From Rhodoglobus sp. (lineage in GTDB: Bacteria > Actinomycetota > Actinomycetes > Actinomycetales > Microbacteriaceae): a stretch of DNA of 64,000 nt. Positions 59,812 to 64,000 of the stretch are shown here, piece after piece (position 1 is the stretch's first letter; the number at the start of each line of letters is the position of its first letter). The notes under the pieces are model-generated. The model did no database searches, was not told the origin of the DNA, and saw only the letters and a program-made list of their open reading frames with translations. Location of the stretch: positions 124,001-188,000 of the forward strand of contig JAODAV010000001.1 of the NCBI GenBank assembly GCA_025463605.1, written 5' to 3'. The translations under genes were made by a program, and so were the position numbers.

Positions 59812-61638
59812 CTAACTGAGCAGCTCCTCGAGCTCGAGCCAGCGCGTCTCCACGACCTCGAGTTGGTGTTCGAGCTCCCGGAGTTCGGCCGCGAGCACCG
59901 CGAGACCGGTGTAGTCGCCGGGGTCGTGCTCGGCCATCCGCACGTGCACCTCGGAGATGCGTCCGCTGAGCTTCTCGATCTTGCGCGCGGCCGCGGCATG
60001 CTCCTTCTGGGCGTTACGCAACTCGGCGCCGCCGAGCTTCGGCGGGAGAACCGCGCTCGTGGCGGGAGTTGCACCTCCCGCCGCGGGTGTGCTTCTCCCG
60101 CCAACGGGTGCAGTATCTCCCGCCGAACCTTTCCGCTGCGTGGCCCGCAGCTCGAGGTACTGGTCGACGCCGCGCGGCAGGTGCCGCAAGTGACCGTTCA
60201 TCACCGCGTACTGCTGGTCGGTCACGCGCTCGACGAGGTACCTGTCGTGAGAGACGACCAGGAGCGTGCCGGGGAACGAGTCGAGCAGATCTTCGATCGC
60301 GGCGAGCATGTCGGTGTCGAGATCATTGGTCGGTTCGTCGAGGATGAGCACGTTCGGCTCGCTGAGCAGAATGAGCAGCAACTGCAGGCGACGCTTCTGG
60401 CCACCCGAGAGGTCTTTCACGGGCGTGCTCAGCTGGGCGCTCGAGAAGCCGACCCGCTCGAGCAGCTGCCCGGGGGTCATCTCCTTGCCGCCCGTCACGT
60501 AGGTGCTCTTCTGGCGCCCGATGACCTCGCTCACGCGGTCGTTCCAGATGTCTTCGAGTTCGAACAGCTGCTGCGTGAGCGTCGCGACCTTGATCGTCTT
60601 GCCGCGCTTGACCCGCCCGCTGGTCGGCAGAAGAGTTCCCGCAACAAGGCTGAGAAGCGTGCTCTTGCCCGCCCCGTTCACCCCGAGGATGCCCGTTCGC
60701 TCGCCCGGGGCGATTCGCCAGGTGACATCCTTCAGCACAGAGGTGTCGCCATAGGCGACGCTGACGTTCTCGAGGTCGACGACATCCTTGCCGAGCCGCT
60801 GCATCGCCATGCTCGCCAGTGACACGCTGTCGCGCACGGGCGGCTCGTTCTCGATGAGCTCGTTGGCCGCATCGATGCGGAACTTCGGCTTCGTCGAGCG
60901 CGCCGGCGCCCCGCGGCGCAGCCAGGCGAGCTCCTTGCGCATCAGATTCTGCCGCTTCGACTCGGATGCCGCCGCCATCTTGTCGCGCTCCACCCGCTGC
61001 AGGATGTACGCGGCATAGCCGCCCTCGAAGGGCTCGATGAGGCGATCGTGCACCTCCCACGTCGCCGTGCAGATCTCGTCGAGGAACCAGCGATCGTGGG
61101 TCACGACGATCAGGCCGCCGGCGTTGGCCGACCAGCGGCGCTTGAGGTGGGCCGCGAGCCACGCGATGCCCTCGACGTCGAGGTGGTTGGTGGGCTCATC
61201 GAGAAAGATCACGTCGTGGTCGCCGATGAGGAGGGCCGCGAGGGCGACGCGCCTGCGCTGGCCCCCCGAGAGGTCGCCGACGAACGCCTCCCACGGGATG
61301 TCCGCGATGAGCCCAGAGATGACGTCGCGCACTTGCGGGTCACCCGCCCACACGTGCTCGTCGATGTCACCGATGACGGTCTGGTGCACCGTGCGGGTGC
61401 CGTCGAGCTCGTCCGCCTGGTCGAGCATGGCGAGGGTCACGCCGCCACGGCGGGTGACTCGGCCGTCGTCAGGTTGGAGCCGGCCGGCGAGCATCCTCAG
61501 AAGCGTCGACTTGCCGTCACCGTTGCGCCCGACGATGCCGATGCGATCGCCCTCATCGAGACCGATCGTGACGCGGTCGAAGATGATGCGCGTCGGATAC
61601 TCGAGGTGGAGCGCTTCAGCGCCCAGAAGATGTGCCAC
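59812..61638 (-). CDS. ABC-F family ATPase
   Basis: The 608-residue protein has two nucleotide-binding domains and no membrane domain: Walker A GRNGDGKST and GVNGAGKST, two LSGGQ signatures, two LDEPTN Walker B regions, a linker between them and a C-terminal coiled coil (about 540-608), as in Uup. ABC-F proteins act on ribosomes or DNA intermediates. GTG at 61638 stands seven bases after TAGGCT, a possible leaderless start; a longer upstream frame overlaps the oxidoreductase gene. Confidence 0.9.
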   Translation of the reverse strand: MAHLLGAEALHLEYPTRIIFDRVTIGLDEGDRIGIVGRNGDGKSTLLRMLAGRLQPDDGRVTRRGGVTLAMLDQADELDGTRTVHQTVIGDIDEHVWAGDPQVRDVISGLIADIPWEAFVGDLSGGQRRRVALAALLIGDHDVIFLDEPTNHLDVEGIAWLAAHLKRRWSANAGGLIVVTHDRWFLDEICTATWEVHDRLIEPFEGGYAAYILQRVERDKMAAASESKRQNLMRKELAWLRRGAPARSTKPKFRIDAANELIENEPPVRDSVSLASMAMQRLGKDVVDLENVSVAYGDTSVLKDVTWRIAPGERTGILGVNGAGKSTLLSLVAGTLLPTSGRVKRGKTIKVATLTQQLFELEDIWNDRVSEVIGRQKSTYVTGGKEMTPGQLLERVGFSSAQLSTPVKDLSGGQKRRLQLLLILLSEPNVLILDEPTNDLDTDMLAAIEDLLDSFPGTLLVVSHDRYLVERVTDQQYAVMNGHLRHLPRGVDQYLELRATQRKGSAGDTAPVGGRSTPAAGGATPATSAVLPPKLGGAELRNAQKEHAAAARKIEKLSGRISEVHVRMAEHDPGDYTGLAVLAAELRELEHQLEVVETRWLELEELLS

Positions 61639-61660
61639 TCGTGCAAGCCTACGGGCAGGG

Positions 61661-63023
61661 CTACGAGACAGTGACCGTGATTGTGTGCCAGCCCTCCGAT
61701 CCGTCGGGCGCGGGTGGGCGGCGGTCTTCGCGCTGCGTGTCGCCCTCGGCATCCGTCGCGCGCACGGCGATCGTGTGGTTGCCGCTCGTCGCATCCCACT
61801 CATACAGCCACTGCACCCACGTGTCATCGGAGATGGCGTCGGCGAGGGTCGCGGACTGCCAGTCGCCGTCATCCACTCTCACCTCGACCCCCCGGATGCC
61901 TCGGTGCTGCGCCCACGCGACCCCGGCCACCGCGACCGTGCCCACCGCAACCGAGCTGCCGCTGCGCGGCACGTCGATGCGCGACGCCGTCTTGACGGGG
62001 CCCTGCGCCGACCAGCCGCGCGGGGTCCAGTAGCCCATGTCGTCGGCGAATCGCGTGACCTTGAGCTCGACGACCCACTTCGTGGCGGACACATAGCCGT
62101 AGAGCCCCGGCACGACCATGCGCACCGGGAAGCCGTGCTCGACGGGGAGCGGTTCGCCGTTCATTCCCACGGCGAGCAGGCAGTCGCGGTTCTCCTCGAG
62201 CAGCACCGAGAGGGGCGTTCCGGCCGTGAAGCCGTCGCTACTGCGGGACAGCACCATGTCGGCACCCCGCTGGGGACCGGCCCGATTGAGCAGTTCTCGT
62301 ACGGGATAGCCGAGCCACTTAGCATTGCCGACGAGGTTGCCGCCGACCTCGTTGGAGACGCACATGAGGGTGACGTAACTCTCCTGCATCGGCAGGGCGA
62401 GCAGTTCGGCAAAGCTGATCTCGACCTCGCGATCGACCATTCCCACGATCCTGAGCTTCCAGGTCTCCGCGTCGATCACGGGAACCTGCAGTGCCGTGTC
62501 GATGCGGTAGAAGGTGTCGTTCGCCGACACGAGGGGCGTGATACCCGCGACATCCAGCTCGGCGCCGGCCGGGATCGGCATGGCTGCGGTCGCCGGTCTC
62601 GGAAGGCTCAGGGCCTCGCGCACGGTGTTGACGGCCGCGGTGCCCGCGTTGCAGGGGCGACATCGCGCTCGAATCGGCTCGCGTGAGCACCGCAACGAGC
62701 GCGATGATCGCGACGACAACGAGAGCGACGATGCCCCACGGCGGGCGCCGGTACTGAAGTATCCCGATGCCGACGGCGAGCACGAGCACGAGCACGCCGA
62801 GGCCTGCGAACAGGGCGATCTTGTCGGCAGTGCCGAATAGGCCGATCACGACGGTCTTGAACCATCCCGGCACGATGTCGACCACGAGCGAACCGACCGC
62901 GAACAGCGGGCTGCCCGCGGGAAGAACCATCGCTGCGGCGGCGACCTCGGCAACGGCCAGCGTGCTGAGGGCGGCGAGCACACCGACGAGCGACGACCAG
63001 ATGGTGACACGACTGCCGCTCAT
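61661..63023 (-). pseudogene. Molybdopterin-dependent oxidoreductase, frame-broken
   Basis: The gene is in two frames. The first part (ATG 63023 to about 62660) encodes four membrane helices ending in VALVAVLTRADS. The second (about 62640 to stop 61661) encodes a sulfite-oxidase-like domain with Moco Cys in TLMCVSNEVGG and a C-terminal immunoglobulin-like dimer domain. Homologues join these parts through further helices and a linker, so a stretch seems to have been lost with a shift of frame. A sequencing or assembly error is the alternative. TAGCAT six bases before ATG 63023 suggests a leaderless start. The catalytic part itself looks intact. Confidence 0.65.
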
Positions 63024-63029
63024 GGGCTC

Positions 63030-63035
63030 ATGCTA
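63030..63035 (-). promoter_or_regulatory. Likely -10 element of the oxidoreductase gene
   Basis: On the minus strand TAGCAT ends six bases before the ATG at 63023, the same geometry as mfd and the oleA-like gene. No ribosome site is present. Confidence 0.4.
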
Positions 63036-63057
63036 ATCCCGCCCGGTGAGTGGCTGG

Positions 63058-64000
63058 TTATGCCGAAACGCTCTTCGGCCGCGCGACCTCCCCTGTAGCC
63101 ATTGACTCCTCCGCCGCCGTGAGCGCGGCGAGGCTGCCCAGTACGCTCGCACCCGAGGATTCGAGTGGCCGCTCGCCGCGGATCGCGGCGGCGAAGGCCT
63201 GCAGTTGCGCTTCGAAGCCGTTCGCCATCATCTCCTCCTCGGACTGGTACATCATCCGCTCTCCGTTCACCGAGACCGACGTGTAGCAATCGAAATGGAG
63301 TGTCGCATCCTCTCCGACGAGCACAAGGTCGTGCACCGTCAGCCTCGACGTGAATGACATCGCGATCGCAGCCCTCACGCCGTTGCCGAAACGGGCGTGA
63401 AGCGTGAAGTCATCGACGACACCGAACTCGCTTGCGACCGACGCGCCCTCGCAGAGCACGGAGACGATCTCATCGTCGAGGAGGTGACCGAGGATGTCGA
63501 TCGAATGCGCACCCCAATGCGCGACGAGGAAGTTCGGGAGATCCTTCCACCACGGGAAGTTGTCGCGCCGGAACGTGAGCCGGCGCTCCACGGCCTGCAC
63601 GGGAACACCAAGGCGCCCCGAAGCGATGAATTCCCTTGCCCACGTGAACATGGGCATGAAGCGCAGCACCTGGCCGCTCATGAGCATGAGTCCGGCATCG
63701 TCAGCCGCGCGCACCATGGCCGTCGCCTCGTCGAGGTTTCGGGCGAACGGCTTCTCGATGAGAGCGTGTTTGCGGTGCTGCAGCGCAGCCATAGCGTTGT
63801 TGTGATGCATTCCGGTCGGCGTGCACGCGATCACCGCATCGACACCCGGCGCGTCAAGTGCCTGCTCGAGAACCGTGGTCGCGAACGGGGCCCGGTAGCG
63901 GGCGGCGAACGCCTCCGCGACGGCTGTGTCCTTATCGACGACCGCGAGCAGCCTGACTCCCTCGGTGCGCGCTATTGCGTGCGCGTGCGCGTGTGCGATC
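63058..64000 (-). CDS. Gfo/Idh/MocA family oxidoreductase, N-terminus cut by the window edge
   Basis: About 313 residues are visible, running off the right edge. They contain VDAVIACTPTGMHHNNAMA, the EKPF signature (ALIEKPFARN), AHWGAHSIDILGHLL with the substrate-contact residues, and the C-terminal sheet domain. The reaction is probably NAD(P)-dependent oxidation of a sugar or cyclitol. It is 34 bases upstream of the broken oxidoreductase gene on the same strand. Confidence 0.85.
   Translation of the reverse strand, partial: IAHAHAHAIARTEGVRLLAVVDKDTAVAEAFAARYRAPFATTVLEQALDAPGVDAVIACTPTGMHHNNAMAALQHRKHALIEKPFARNLDEATAMVRAADDAGLMLMSGQVLRFMPMFTWAREFIASGRLGVPVQAVERRLTFRRDNFPWWKDLPNFLVAHWGAHSIDILGHLLDDEIVSVLCEGASVASEFGVVDDFTLHARFGNGVRAAIAMSFTSRLTVHDLVLVGEDATLHFDCYTSVSVNGERMMYQSEEEMMANGFEAQLQAFAAAIRGERPLESSGASVLGSLAALTAAEESMATGEVARPKSVSA

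Noticed and set aside
63970..63992. Alternating CACGCG repeat at the right edge
   Set aside because: It is explained by an Ala-His run in the coding frame of the Gfo/Idh gene and is too short to call a repeat element.

Overview
The window is GC-rich DNA from a Gram-positive actinobacterium, most likely of the family Microbacteriaceae. Supporting signs are frequent GTG and TTG starts, dense operons with 4-nt stop/start overlaps, several apparently leaderless starts, and the housekeeping order mfd-pth-rplY ... fadD-prs-glmU-tRNA-Gln, which is typical of actinobacteria. I could not run database searches, so family names rest on motifs, length and context. No insertion sequence, prophage, CRISPR array or origin was seen, and no gene-free stretch exceeds 300 bases.

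Region 1 (1-12,430) is a catabolic locus. It has the end of an MFS transporter gene, an IclR regulator, a sugar-type ABC importer without its ATPase, a TauE/SafE permease, a fused FAD/Fe-S D-2-hydroxyacid dehydrogenase, a zinc-type alcohol dehydrogenase, a beta-keto acid cleavage enzyme (BKACE), an ACMSD-like amidohydrolase and a fumarylacetoacetase-fold hydrolase. It looks like a route for an unidentified acid or sugar-derived compound. Region 2 (12,464-20,932) holds a CPBP protease, an ABC exporter, a kinase-like protein, mfd, pth and rplY.

Region 3 (21,155-46,001) is accessory DNA between rplY and fadD/prs. Most of it (21,155-40,600) is a hexuronate regulon: uronate isomerase, fructuronate reductase, mannonate dehydratase, glucarate dehydratase, gluconokinase, two dehydrogenases, three Gfo/Idh oxidoreductases, a TIM-barrel isomerase-like protein, a bicupin, a DUF6807 protein, an ABC importer and a LacI regulator. 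Six related operator sites overlap recognisable promoters. Next come gnd (which continues gluconokinase chemistry), a tetR-MFS pair flanked by a 16-bp direct repeat, an LtrA protein and a small membrane protein.

Region 4 (46,005-50,714) is fadD, prs, glmU, a DUF1622 protein and tRNA-Gln(TTG). Region 5 (50,886-64,000) has a repeat-bearing membrane protein, marR plus a cytochrome P450, a CDF metal exporter, and a tightly overlapping five-gene operon: OleA-like condensing enzyme, glycosyltransferase, second P450, OleC-like ligase and OleD-like reductase. That operon is the best candidate for an undescribed system: a head-to-head acyl condensation pathway with no OleB. An ABC-F ATPase, a broken molybdopterin oxidoreductase gene and a truncated Gfo/Idh gene finish the window. 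The marR and oleA-like genes each start inside or beside a long perfect inverted repeat.
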